From: Bacteroides reticulotermitis JCM 10512
GTDB taxonomy: Bacteria > Bacteroidota > Bacteroidia > Bacteroidales > Bacteroidaceae
NCBI RefSeq assembly: GCF_000517545.1
Contig: NZ_BAIV01000011.1
Coordinates: 1-64,000 of the forward strand
Direction: 5' to 3'
DNA length: 64,000 nucleotides
Made by a program: the position numbers and the translations under genes. The notes beneath the pieces are model-generated. The model did no database searches. It had not been told where the DNA came from and saw only the letters and a program-made list of their open reading frames with translations. Each line of letters opens with the position of its first letter. Within the stretch, counting starts at the first letter, position 1. Shown piece by piece: positions 31,590-40,870 of the stretch.

Positions 31590-34349
31590 TGAAGAAACAA
31601 ACACTAATCGCTTGCTGTCTACTCCTTGCCGGAGGAAGTATGCAAGCGCAACAATGGCCGGATACCCCGGCAGAAGCTCGTCCGGCTACCCGATGGTGGT
31701 GGTTGGGAAATGCGGTCGATGAAAAGAATCTGACTTACAATCTGGAAGAATACGCACGCGCCGGACTAGGTGGTTTGGAGATCACGCCAATCTATGGGGT
31801 ACAAGGTAACGATGCAAACGAGATTCCATTTCTATCACCTCGTTGGATGGAAATGTTAAAGCATACGCAAACCGAAGGAAAACGAACAGGGCTCGAAATC
31901 GACATGAATACCGGTACAGGATGGCCATTCGGAGGTCCTGAAGTGAGTATAAAGGATGCAGCCAGTAAAGCTATTTTCCAGACTTATGACGTAGAGGGAG
32001 GCAAAGAGATCGTATTAGATCTAGCTGTAAACGATGAGAAACAACGTCCGCACGCGATACTGAGCCGAGTCATGGGCTATGCTGAGAATGGATCGTGCAT
32101 CGACCTAACCGCTCGTGTGAAGCACAACAAACTACACTGGAAAGCATCTGCTGGAAAGTGGAAGCTGATCGCTCTTTATGTCGGCAAGACACTGCAAAAA
32201 GTGAAGAGAGCCGCTCCGGGAGGGGAAGGTTATGTCATGAATCATCTCTCCAAGAGTGCTGTCAACAACTACTTGTCTCGTTTCGACCGGGCATTTAAAA
32301 GTAACGGAGTAGCTATCCACATACATTTTTCAATGATTCCTACGAAGTCTATCAGGCGGATTGGACAGAAGACTTTTTGGAACAATTCAACCGTCGCCGC
32401 GGTTATAAACTCGAACAATTCTTACCTCAGTTCCTAGATACCGACCGCCCGGAGATCAGCCGTCGCATCGTATCTGACTACCGGGAAACCATTTCCGAAC
32501 TTTTGCTGGATAACTTCACCCGGCAATGGACCGGATGGGCACATAAACACGGCAGCATCACTCGCAACCAAGCACATGGTTCACCGGGAAACCTCATCGA
32601 TATCTATGCGGCTGTAGACATTCCCGAATGCGAAGGATTCGGACTTTCTCAATTCCATGTCGATGGATTGCGACAGGATTCACTTACTAAGAAGAATGAT
32701 TCGGACTTGTCCATGCTGAAATATGCGTCATCGGGTGCTCACATTGCCGGAAAGACTTATACATCCTCCGAAACATTCACTTGGCTGACCGAACACTTCC
32801 GCACTTCGCTGGCTCAATGCAAACCGGACATGGATTTAATGTTTGTATCGGGCGTCAACCATATGTTCTTTCACGGTACTACATATTCCCCTAAAGACGC
32901 AGAATGGCCGGGCTGGCTTTTCTACGCATCCATCAACATGAGCCCGACAAATAGTATATGGAAAGACGCTCCCGCTTTCTTCCAATACATCACTCGTTGC
33001 CAGACTTTTTTACAAATGGGGCAACCGGATAATGATTTCCTCATCTATCTACCATATATGATATGTGGAACGAACAACCGGGTAGGTTGTTGCTCTTTTC
33101 TGTTCACCATATGGAAAAACTGGCTCCTAAATTCATCGATGCCATTCACCGTATCAACAACAGCGGATACGATGGCGATTACATCTCGGACGACTTCATC
33201 CGGTCGACTCAGTTCAAAGACGGACGTCTCGTGACATCGGGAGGAACAGCCTACAAAGCATTGGTCGTACCTGCCGCCCATCTAATGCCTGCGGATGTAT
33301 TAGCTCACCTATCCAAGCTAGCCCAACAAGGAGCTACCATCGTATTCCTTGAAAACTATCCGACAGACGTACCCGGATATGCCAATTTGGACAAGAGACG
33401 TAACGCCTACCGTGCAACCTTGCAACAATTACCGGCCGTTTCTTTCTCTGAAACAACAGTTACTCCTGTCGGCAAAGGGAAAATCATTACCGGTACGGAT
33501 TATGCGCGCACATTAGCTAGTTGCAACATCCCCATTGAGGAGATGAAAACTGAATTCGGACTGCAAGCGATTCGCAGAGTCAACTCGACGGGACATCATT
33601 ACTTCATCTCTTCCTTGCAAGAGAAAGGAGTGGATGGCTGGGTGACCTTAGGAGTACAGGCGAAAGCCGCTGCTCTCTTCAATCCGGTGACCGGAGAGTC
33701 GGGTGAAGCACGCTTACAGCAAGTTAACGGACAAACACAGGTTTACCTGCAATTAAAGTCCGGCGAATCGGTACTACTCCAAACGTATCAGAAGCCTTTG
33801 ACCGATGCCAAACCTTGGTTCTATAAGCAAGAGCAACCGTTCAGCCTCCGATTGGATCACGGTTGGCAACTGCACTTTGCCGAAAGTCAGCCGGAGATTA
33901 AAGGAAACTTCAACATCGATCAACTCTGTTCGTGGACAACTATCCAGCATCCGGCAGCTACCATCAACATGGGTACCGGAGTTTACACACTGGAAATCGA
34001 ATTACCCGATCTACCCGCTGATGACTGGATACTCGACTTGGGAGATGTACGTGAAAGCGCCCGTGTACGTATCAACGGACAAGATGCCGGCTGCGCTTGG
34101 GCTGTACCCTATGAATTAAGAGTAGGCAGTTTCTTGAAAAAGGGCAAAAACCGGATTGAGGTAGAGGTAACCAACCTCCCGGCCAACCGGATTGCCGAAT
34201 TAGATCGACAAGGAGTGAAATGGCGGAAGTTTAAAGAGATTAATATCGTCAATCTCAATTATCGTCCAAGTAGCTATGCGCATTGGGCACCCATGCCTTC
34301 CGGTTTAAACAGTGAAGTCAGACTCATACCCGTTAACCGGAAGTTCTGA
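31586..34349 (+). CDS. GH106 alpha-L-rhamnosidase (two apparent frameshifts)
   Basis: Large secreted exo-rhamnosidase that removes rhamnose from RG-I oligosaccharides. The signal peptide ends near SMQAQQ (about 22). ARPATRWWWLGNAVDEKNL, GLGGLEITPIYG, EIDMNTGTGWPFGGPEVS, WTEDFLEQFNRRRGYKLEQF and FMFHGTTYSP-type segments identify GH106. A C-terminal beta-sandwich (GVYTLEIELPDLPADDW, GDVRESARVRINGQDAG, NLPANRIAELDRQG) is usual for the family. The frame breaks at the T5 run 32326-32330 (one T restores HFFNDSYEVYQADW) and at about 33052 (one C restores IYLPIYDMWNEQPGR). The repaired length is 921 residues. It is last in the six-gene operon, joined to GH28 by ATGA. Confidence 0.9.
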
Positions 34350-34389
34350 CAACTCAAACTGCGAGAAAAGATTGCTCATAAATTAGCAT

Positions 34390-34451
34390 AAGCCATCTGC
34401 AACCAGACCGCGCTACTTAAAAATAGCTGGTTACCTTGTTGCAGATGGCTT
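34390..34451. terminator. Inverted repeat after GH106
   Basis: A perfect 14-bp inverted repeat (AAGCCATCTGCAAC with GTTGCAGATGGCTT) encloses 34 bases, 41 bases after the GH106 stop. No T run follows, so it may act as a 3' stabiliser rather than a strict terminator. Confidence 0.5.
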
Positions 34452-34656
34452 CTTGTCAATCCTAAATCAAAGCCTAACGCTATCCGAAATACGCTAATCA
34501 ATCGGCTACATCTATGAGCCCGAATAATCATTCTACAGCCATTTATTAGCTATGTCCTTTCTTCCTTTTCTTAGAGGTTATTTGAAAAGTAGTTTTTGAT
34601 AATACCTTTTTAGGTTCTACATGGCAGCTCTTGCTGAAAACAAGTACTGAATTAGA

Positions 34657-34752
34657 CTGTGACATGCCCGTGTCACAACTGTGCCAAGCCGGTGGCACAA
34701 CTGTGACATCGCAGTGGCACTGTCGTGCCAACTATAAAGAACAGTTGTGGCA
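34657..34752. repeat. Tandem hairpin array, 22 nt pitch (GTGMCA-N6-TGKCAC)
   Basis: Three units of the form CTGTGMCA, six variable bases, TGKCACAA start at 34657, 34679 and 34701, exactly 22 bases apart. A looser fourth copy (GTGCCA ... TGGCAC) reaches 34752. The two arms change together: GTGACA pairs with TGTCAC in unit 1, and GTGCCA with TGGCAC in unit 2. That suggests the hairpin itself is conserved. In the gene-free stretch 34350-35407 this array, the GH106 inverted repeat and the ATGAGAGAT repeats are the only structure I see. Confidence 0.75.
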
Positions 34753-35020
34753 CTAAGATACATTCAGGTGATCATGGGTTGTTATGCCTTCAAGCTACTG
34801 ATGCCTTTTTCAAGTTAACTTGCACTAAAATTGAAGAAGAACCTTGTTTTTATAAACCTGCTTTCGTTTGTCTCGTAGGCTGCCTAATAGATTGTATACT
34901 AGCAAGTCAAGTGCTAATATGTATTGTATGTCAGGGCAACAGATTTGTGAAAGCTAAAATGCTGTCACAAACTCTCCGGGGAAATGAAGCCCTGTCTAAG
35001 GCAAAAACACAGCCAAAAAG

Positions 35021-35176
35021 AATGAGAGATCCCTCAAAAATGATGAGAGATACGTCCAAAAAGGGGCAAAAATGCGGGAAAATGATGAGAGATACCGCTT
35101 TATAAAAGTATCTCTCATTGCATAAAATACTGAAATGCTGCCTTTTAAGCAAAAAACAATGAGAGCATGAGAGATG
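35021..35176. repeat. ATGAGAGAT repeat with 21 nt pitch and an 11-bp hairpin
   Basis: ATGAGAGAT occurs at 35022, 35043 and 35085, offsets of 21 and 42 bases, and again at 35167. The copy at 35085 (ATGAGAGATAC) pairs perfectly with GTATCTCTCAT at 35108-35118 to form an 11-bp stem with a 12-base loop. The pitch matches the other arrays in the window although the motif does not. Confidence 0.65.
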
Positions 35177-35407
35177 AAATATTTTTTCTTGTATGTAGGG
35201 AGGAGGGAAAGTATGACTCCAGAAATGAGATCGATTCATTCGAATACCCTAGGAAAATATCTCTTTGGAGCAAACGGCACCTAAAGTGACGAAAAACCAA
35301 AACAACTCTTAGGGAGAGAGAGAAACAGCGAATTTTACAATAATGATTCGAGTTGTCCCATACTTATCGGCAAGTTTGAATGAACCTAATAGATTCGTTT
35401 AGGGGTA

Positions 35408-35452
35408 AATAATAAAAGAGGTGTACCTAGTTGGCACACCTCATTTATTATT
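35408..35452. terminator. Terminator downstream of HU
   Basis: A 17-bp stem with a single mismatch (AATAATAAAAGAGGTGT with ACACCTCATTTATTATT) and an 11-base loop, 17 bases past the HU stop. T-rich on the exit side for the minus strand. Confidence 0.7.
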
Positions 35453-35469
35453 TCTATATAAAACGTCTT

Positions 35470-35742
35470 TTATTTAACAGCGGCCGACAACTCAGCTCCT
35501 GCTTTAAATTTGGGCATTTTTCTCGCCGGAATAGTAATTACCTCCTTCGTCGCAGGATTCATTCCTTTTCTTTCAGATCTTTCACTCACCGCAAAAGTAC
35601 CGAAACCAACCAATGAAACTTTGTCACCTTCTTTTAAAGATTTAGTAACAGTTGAGATGAAAGCCTCTAAAGCTTTCCTTGCATCTGCTTTGCTTAAACC
35701 AGCTTCAGCAGCCATAGCACTAATAAGTTCAGCCTTATTCAT
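35470..35742 (-). CDS. HU-family DNA-binding protein
   Basis: Nucleoid protein that bends and compacts DNA as a dimer. The 90 residues are full length for HU. Helices 1-2 are MNKAELISAMAAEAGLSKAD and ALEAFISTVTKSLKEGDKV; GFGTFAVSERSER is the conserved turn into the beta arms; NPATKEVITIPARKMPKF contains the DNA-inserting proline region. It is monocistronic, with an almost ideal promoter upstream and a strong terminator downstream. It flanks the repeat-rich gap, which is suggestive but not evidence that it binds there. Confidence 0.97.
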   Translation of the reverse strand: MNKAELISAMAAEAGLSKADARKALEAFISTVTKSLKEGDKVSLVGFGTFAVSERSERKGMNPATKEVITIPARKMPKFKAGAELSAAVK

Positions 35743-35804
35743 AATACGTTAATGATTAATTAATATATGTTACACAAAAGAATTCAGCTCCTAAAAACAC
35801 TTCA

Positions 35805-35835
35805 CAAATATAAACGAATGAAACAATATATCAAA
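35805..35835 (-). promoter_or_regulatory. Promoter of the HU gene
   Basis: On the minus strand TTTG is followed after 19 bases by TATATTTG, an exact match to the Bacteroides -33/-7 promoter, ending about 62 bases before the HU start. Confidence 0.8.
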
Positions 35836-35918
35836 TAAAAACATAAAAAAAACGATGCAATTTATTGAAAAAGAACTAATAAGAGACCCTTTTCATGCTT
35901 TAAAACAGAAATTATTCG

Positions 35919-35926
35919 TACTTTTG
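35919..35926 (+). promoter_or_regulatory. Putative -7 element for the rhomboid operon
   Basis: TACTTTTG, an exact TAnnTTTG match 35 bases before the first rhomboid start. The -33 region is weak. Confidence 0.55.
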
Positions 35927-35961
35927 CGCTTAAATACGTAAAAAGTTAAAACGATAATAAG

Positions 35962-36635
35962 ATGCCAACCGTTACTAAGAACCTGATAATTATCAATGTA
36001 CTCATCTTTTTCGGTACTCTTGTAGCCCAGCGATATGGTATAGATCTAACCAATCAGCTAGGATTGCACTTCTTCCTTGCCAGTGATTTTAATCCGGCAC
36101 AGTTAATCACTTATATGTTTATGCATGGAGGATTTAGTCATATATTTTTCAATATGTTTGCTGTTTTTATGTTCGGTCGTGTTCTTGAACAAGTCTGGGG
36201 CCCCGTCGGTTTCTTTTCTACTATATTCTTTGTGGTATTGGTGCAGGACTCATTCAGGAAGGGATACAATATATCCAATATGTGACAGAACTAAGCCAAT
36301 ATACTCAAGTAAATATCGGGACAGGCCTTATTTCAATGGACGAATATCTAAACAGAATGACTACCGTAGGAGCTTCGGGCGCAGTGTATGCCGTCTTGTT
36401 GGGATTCGGGATGTTGTTTCCCAATGACCGACTATTCATATTTCCGTTACCTTTCCCCATCAAAGCCAAGTTCTTTGTTGCCGGATATGCCTTAATCGAA
36501 TTGTATTCCGGAATAGCCAATAACCCTGGTGATAACGTAGCCCACTTTGCCCACTTGGGAGGAATGGTATTCGGATTAATCCTTGTTTTATATTGGAAAA
36601 AAAATGATAAAGTAAATGGGACATATCATCGCTGA
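35962..36635 (+). CDS. Rhomboid-family intramembrane serine protease A (apparent frameshift)
   Basis: Six-helix membrane protease that cuts substrates within the bilayer. TM1 is NLIIINVLIFFGTLVAQ. QLITYMFMHGGFSHIFFNMF is the conserved loop 1/TM2 region. WGPVRFLFYYILCGIGAGL is recovered after restoring one C at about 36207. The catalytic Ser is in VGASGAVYAVLLGFGMLF and the catalytic His in AHFAHLGGMVFG. The repaired length is 224 residues. Its 3' end overlaps the next rhomboid gene by 20 bases, so the two are co-transcribed and probably translationally coupled. Housekeeping rather than part of the glycan loci. Confidence 0.9.
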
Positions 36636-37515
36636 CCTGAAAGATACATTTAAGAAAGGAAATATTTATATCCAACTGATCTTTATTAACGTCGCTATTT
36701 TCATCTTCTGCACGTTAATAGGCGTTGCTTTGCAACTTTTCAACCAAAGTGCCGTAGAAATATTCGATCTTTTCGCACTCCCGGCATCCTTTACCCGGTT
36801 TGCCTTGCAACCTTGGTCGATCCTTACGTATATGTTTATGCACGCCGGATTCCTGCATATTTTATTCAATATGCTCTGGCTATATTGGTTCGGCGCACTT
36901 TTTCTCCATTTCTTCTCTGCCAAACATTTACGTGGATTATACCTATTGGGAGGGTTTTGCGGCGGTTTATTCTATATGATCGCCTATAACATTTTCCCTT
37001 ATTTCAGTGTAGTGGTCGAGCAAGCCTCACTAGTGGGTGCTTCGGCTTCGGTACTAGCTATTGTGGCCGCTACCGCCTATCGCGAACCTAACTACCGCAT
37101 TCAGCTATTTCTGTTTGGTGCTATCCGTTTGAAATACCTGGCCTTGATCGTCATTGGAACCGACCTGCTCTTTATTACTTCCAACAATGCCGGTGGACAT
37201 ATTGCCCACTTAGGCGGCGCACTTGCCGGCCTATGGTTTGCCGCCAGCCTTAGCAAAGGTAGCGACCTGACTTTGTGGATCAACAAACTACTGGATGGTA
37301 TTGCCGCTCTGTTCCGGAAGAAAACTTGGAAGCGTAAGCCGAAAATGAAAATACACTATGGTCAAAACATCCGGGAAAAAGATTACGATTACAATGCGCA
37401 TAAGAAAGCTCAATCGGATGAAATAGACCGTATTCTCGAGAAACTGAAGAAATCAGGGTACGAGAGCTTAACGACAGAAGAAAAGAAGAGCTTGTTTGAT
37501 GCAAGCAAAAAATAG
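36616..37515 (+). CDS. Rhomboid-family intramembrane serine protease B
   Basis: Intact 299-residue membrane protein. After a cytoplasmic start it has TM1 (YIQLIFINVAIFIFCTLIGV), the QPWSILTYMFMHAGFLHILF motif, the catalytic Ser143 in SLVGASASVLAIVAATAY and His198 in GGHIAHLGGALAG. A charged C-terminal tail of about 85 residues (RKKTWKRKPKMKIHY to the end, with a predicted helical DEIDRILEKLKKSGYESL) is typical of the longer Bacteroidetes member. It overlaps the end of rhomboid A and is followed after 5 bases by the phosphodiesterase-family gene, so three genes share an operon. Confidence 0.93.
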   Translation: MGHIIADLKDTFKKGNIYIQLIFINVAIFIFCTLIGVALQLFNQSAVEIFDLFALPASFTRFALQPWSILTYMFMHAGFLHILFNMLWLYWFGALFLHFFSAKHLRGLYLLGGFCGGLFYMIAYNIFPYFSVVVEQASLVGASASVLAIVAATAYREPNYRIQLFLFGAIRLKYLALIVIGTDLLFITSNNAGGHIAHLGGALAGLWFAASLSKGSDLTLWINKLLDGIAALFRKKTWKRKPKMKIHYGQNIREKDYDYNAHKKAQSDEIDRILEKLKKSGYESLTTEEKKSLFDASKK

Positions 37516-37520
37516 TTCAA

Positions 37521-38606
37521 ATGAAACATTTCGGAAAACTGGTTATCTACCTGATTCTGGCTGCCAACGCATTCTTTATTGGAATGTTAATTTTGACAGC
37601 TTACAGTCCGTACCTTCACCCGAAGATACATCCTTTGGCCTCATGCCTGGGACTGGCTTTTCCGATCTTTTTGATTGTTAATCTAGGCTTCTTTATTTTC
37701 TGGCTACTCATCAATTATCGGTTGGCACTGCTATCCTTTATCGGTTTTCTGGTGTGCTATTCGCAAATTAAAACCTATATTCCGATACATCTCCCAAGCA
37801 AAGACATTCCGGAAGAGAATATTAAACTACTATCGTATAATGTGATGAGTTTTGGAATGCAGAGAAAGAAAGAGGGGAAAAACCCAATCCTCACTTATCT
37901 GGCCAATAGCGAAGCGGATATCTTATGTTTACAGGAATACAGTACCTCCGATGACCCGAAACATCTGACCGAAAGAGATATCAAAAAGGCATTAAAGAAA
38001 TACCCTTACCATTCGGTACGCACTCCATCGAAAGGAGGTACTCAATTGGCTTGTTTCTCTAAATATCCGATACTCTCGGCTAAGGTAATCGAATACCAAA
38101 GCGAATACAATGGCTCCGTCATGTACGAACTGAAGGTGAAGGATGATACCATCACCCTTATTAATAACCATTTGGAATCGAATAAGCTAACCAAAGAAGA
38201 TAAGGGTATTTATGAGGATATGATTAATGACCCAAATGTCAAGAAGGTGAAAAGCGGTATGCGTCAATTGGTGAAAAAGCTCGCCGAAGCATCCGCCATC
38301 CGATCTTCTCAAGCGGATTCCGTAGCTAAAGTGATCGCCAAGAGCAAGCATCCGCTAATTATTGCATGCGGTGATTTCAACGATGCTTCGATTTCGTATA
38401 CGCACCGGGTAATGAGCCAACACTTAAATGACGCTTTTACTCAATCTGGCAGAGGATTGGGCATCTCCTACAATCAGAATAAATTCTATTTCCGAATCGA
38501 CAATATATTAATGAGCCCGGGGCTAAAAGCCTACAACTGCACCGTAGATCGTTCGATTAAAGATTCCGATCATTATCCGATCTGGTGTTACCTAAGTAAG
38601 CAATAA
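37521..38606 (+). CDS. Membrane-anchored endonuclease/exonuclease/phosphatase (EEP) family protein
   Basis: 361 residues with three N-terminal membrane helices (about 6-26, 43-63, 66-82) and an EEP-fold domain outside. Conserved metal and catalytic blocks are visible: LLSYNVMSF, ADILCLQEYS (Glu ligand), LINNHLES, CGDFNDAS (Asp and Asn) and DSDHYPIW (Asp-His pair). The fold covers nucleases, sphingomyelinases and inositol phosphatases, so the substrate cannot be read from the sequence. It follows rhomboid B after 5 bases, and the pair recurs in Bacteroidetes as far as I recall. Confidence 0.88.
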   Translation: MKHFGKLVIYLILAANAFFIGMLILTAYSPYLHPKIHPLASCLGLAFPIFLIVNLGFFIFWLLINYRLALLSFIGFLVCYSQIKTYIPIHLPSKDIPEENIKLLSYNVMSFGMQRKKEGKNPILTYLANSEADILCLQEYSTSDDPKHLTERDIKKALKKYPYHSVRTPSKGGTQLACFSKYPILSAKVIEYQSEYNGSVMYELKVKDDTITLINNHLESNKLTKEDKGIYEDMINDPNVKKVKSGMRQLVKKLAEASAIRSSQADSVAKVIAKSKHPLIIACGDFNDASISYTHRVMSQHLNDAFTQSGRGLGISYNQNKFYFRIDNILMSPGLKAYNCTVDRSIKDSDHYPIWCYLSKQ

Positions 38607-38634
38607 ATATTAAAAACTTAAATTATAACCCCCT

Positions 38635-40719
38635 ATGATGAAAAAGGCATTCACTATTTTAGCAATTAGCTGTATGATGTACTCTTGCGCTACGAAAACA
38701 GAAAGCAATCCGTTCCTGACAGAGTTTCAAACTCCGAACGGTGTCCCTCCCTTTGATAAAATCAAAATGGAGCATTACGAACCAGCGTTCCTGAAAGGTA
38801 TTGAGGAACAAAACCAAAATATCCGGGCTATTATCGACAATCCGGAAAAACCTAGTTTCGACAACACAATCGTTGCTTTGGACAACAGTGATCCGATATT
38901 AAACCGCGTGAACCCTATCTTCTTTAATATGATTGATGCGGAAACAACTGATTCGCTGACTAAACTGTCTATCAAGGTTGCTCCCCTACTTTCGGAACAC
39001 GGAGACAATATATCGTTGAATAGTGATCTTTTCAAACGTGTCAATGCAGTCTATCTGCAGAAAGACTCGCTGCACCTGAACTCCGAACAATTGCGCTTAC
39101 TCGACAAGACCTATAAGAGTTTTGTACGTGCAGGAGCCAATCTGGACACAGAGAAGCAAACTCGTTTGCGCGAAATAAATAAAGAACTCTCCACGTTGGG
39201 ATTGACTTTCAGCAACAACATACTAAATGAGAACAATGCTTTCCAACTGTTTGTAGACAAAGAGGCCGACTTGGCAGGTCTTCCGGAATCATTCCGTCAA
39301 AGTGCTGCCGAAGAAGCGAAGGCAGCAGGCAAAGCAGGCCAGTGGCTATTCACGCTTCACAACGCCAGCCGTCTGCCTTTCCTCCAGTACTCTGAGAATC
39401 GCCCGCTACGCGAAAAGATGTATACGGCGTACATCAATCGGGGAAATAACAACGATGCGAACGATAACAAGAAGATTATCACCCAAATCATAGCTTTGCG
39501 TCAGGAAAAGGCACGACTGCTAGGTTTTGATACGTATGCCAACTTTGTATTGGATGAAACAATGGCTAAGAACTCAAGCAATGTTATGGAACTTTTGAAC
39601 GATTTATGGGGATATGCTCTTCCCAAAGCCAAAGCTGAAGCTTCCGAATTGCAGAAGATCATGACCAATGAAGGCAAAGGCGAGAAGCTGGAAGCTTGGG
39701 ATTGGTGGTTCTATACAGAGAAACTTCGTAAGGAAAAATACAACTTAACTGAAGAAGAGACTAAGCCTTACTTTAAATTGGAGAATGTACGCGACGGAGC
39801 TTTCTCGGTAGCAAACAAACTATATGGTATCACACTGACTCCCCTTAAGGGAATCCCAACGTACCACCCAGATGTAGAAGTCTTTGAGGTAAAAGACGCT
39901 GATGGTTCACAACTCGGTATTTTCTACGTAGACTATTTCCCGCGCCCGGGTAAAAGCGGTGGCGCATGGATGAGTAATTACCGCGATCAACAAGGTGATA
40001 TTCGCCCGTTAGTATGCAATGTATGCAGCTTTACTAAACCCATTGGCGATACCCCTTCGCTGCTTACTATGGATGAAGTAGAAACTCTGTTCCACGAATT
40101 TGGACACGCCCTTCACGGCTTGCTGACTAAATGCGCATACAAAGGAACTTCCGGAACCAGCGTAGCCCGTGACTTTGTAGAACTTCCTTCTCAAATCAAC
40201 GAACATTGGGCCACTGAACCCGAAGTGTTGAAAATGTATGCTAAACATTATCAGACCGGAGAAGTAATTCCCGATGCAATAATCGACAAGATCTTGAAGC
40301 AAAAAGCATTCAACCAAGGCTTTATTACAACCGAGTTACTGGCTGCCGCTATCCTCGACATGGATTTGCACATGGTTACGGATGTAAAAAATATGGATAT
40401 TATAGATTTTGAGAAGCAAGCCATGCATAAACTTGGACTTATCCCCGAAATCGCTCCACGCTACCGCGCTACTTATTTCAACCACATCATTGGCGGATAT
40501 GCTGCCGGTTACTATAGCTACCTATGGGCCAATGTATTAGACAATGATGCTTTTGAAGCATTTAAGGAACATGGCATTTTCGATCAGCAAACCGCCGGAC
40601 TATTCCGGAGCAATGTATTGGAAAAGGGAGACAGCGAAGACCCAATGGTGCTTTATACGAAATTTCGTGGTGCTGAGCCGAGTATGGAACCGATGTTGAA
40701 AAACAGGGGAATGAAATAA
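38635..40719 (+). CDS. M3-family zinc metallopeptidase (dipeptidyl carboxypeptidase-like), lipoprotein
   Basis: 694-residue peptidase related to Dcp and oligopeptidase A. The zinc motif HEFGHALHG is at residues 487-495 (His487, Glu488 as base, His491). MKKYP-type peptidase helices surround it, and the C-terminal RYRATYFNHIIGGYAAGYYSYLWA is the conserved substrate-binding stretch with the catalytic Tyr. A lipobox (MMYSCATK, Cys18) indicates attachment to a membrane and a role in degrading imported peptides in the periplasm. It begins 28 bases after the EEP gene. Confidence 0.94.
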   Translation: MMKKAFTILAISCMMYSCATKTESNPFLTEFQTPNGVPPFDKIKMEHYEPAFLKGIEEQNQNIRAIIDNPEKPSFDNTIVALDNSDPILNRVNPIFFNMIDAETTDSLTKLSIKVAPLLSEHGDNISLNSDLFKRVNAVYLQKDSLHLNSEQLRLLDKTYKSFVRAGANLDTEKQTRLREINKELSTLGLTFSNNILNENNAFQLFVDKEADLAGLPESFRQSAAEEAKAAGKAGQWLFTLHNASRLPFLQYSENRPLREKMYTAYINRGNNNDANDNKKIITQIIALRQEKARLLGFDTYANFVLDETMAKNSSNVMELLNDLWGYALPKAKAEASELQKIMTNEGKGEKLEAWDWWFYTEKLRKEKYNLTEEETKPYFKLENVRDGAFSVANKLYGITLTPLKGIPTYHPDVEVFEVKDADGSQLGIFYVDYFPRPGKSGGAWMSNYRDQQGDIRPLVCNVCSFTKPIGDTPSLLTMDEVETLFHEFGHALHGLLTKCAYKGTSGTSVARDFVELPSQINEHWATEPEVLKMYAKHYQTGEVIPDAIIDKILKQKAFNQGFITTELLAAAILDMDLHMVTDVKNMDIIDFEKQAMHKLGLIPEIAPRYRATYFNHIIGGYAAGYYSYLWANVLDNDAFEAFKEHGIFDQQTAGLFRSNVLEKGDSEDPMVLYTKFRGAEPSMEPMLKNRGMK

Positions 40720-40805
40720 ATGGGGAAAAGGCTGCATCTTTGGTAAAATATTGTCTAAACATCAAATATTTGAGGGCTTATTATCAGTGAGTGTGAAAAA
40801 AAAAC

Positions 40806-40813
40806 TATATTTG
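40806..40813 (+). promoter_or_regulatory. Putative -7 element of the secDF promoter
   Basis: TATATTTG, an exact TAnnTTTG match 57 bases before the secDF start in a 151-base gap. No clear -33 element. Confidence 0.5.
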
Positions 40814-40870
40814 CAGCCTTGTATACGACAGAATTAAATTAAAAAAGTAATCATAATAAATTAAAGTAAA

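Noticed and set aside
34725..35105. Open frame of about 126 codons with a repeated RDxSKM-like segment
   Set aside because: It is kept open by the 21 nt non-coding repeat (7 codons), has a poor composition for a protein and no recognisable start context.
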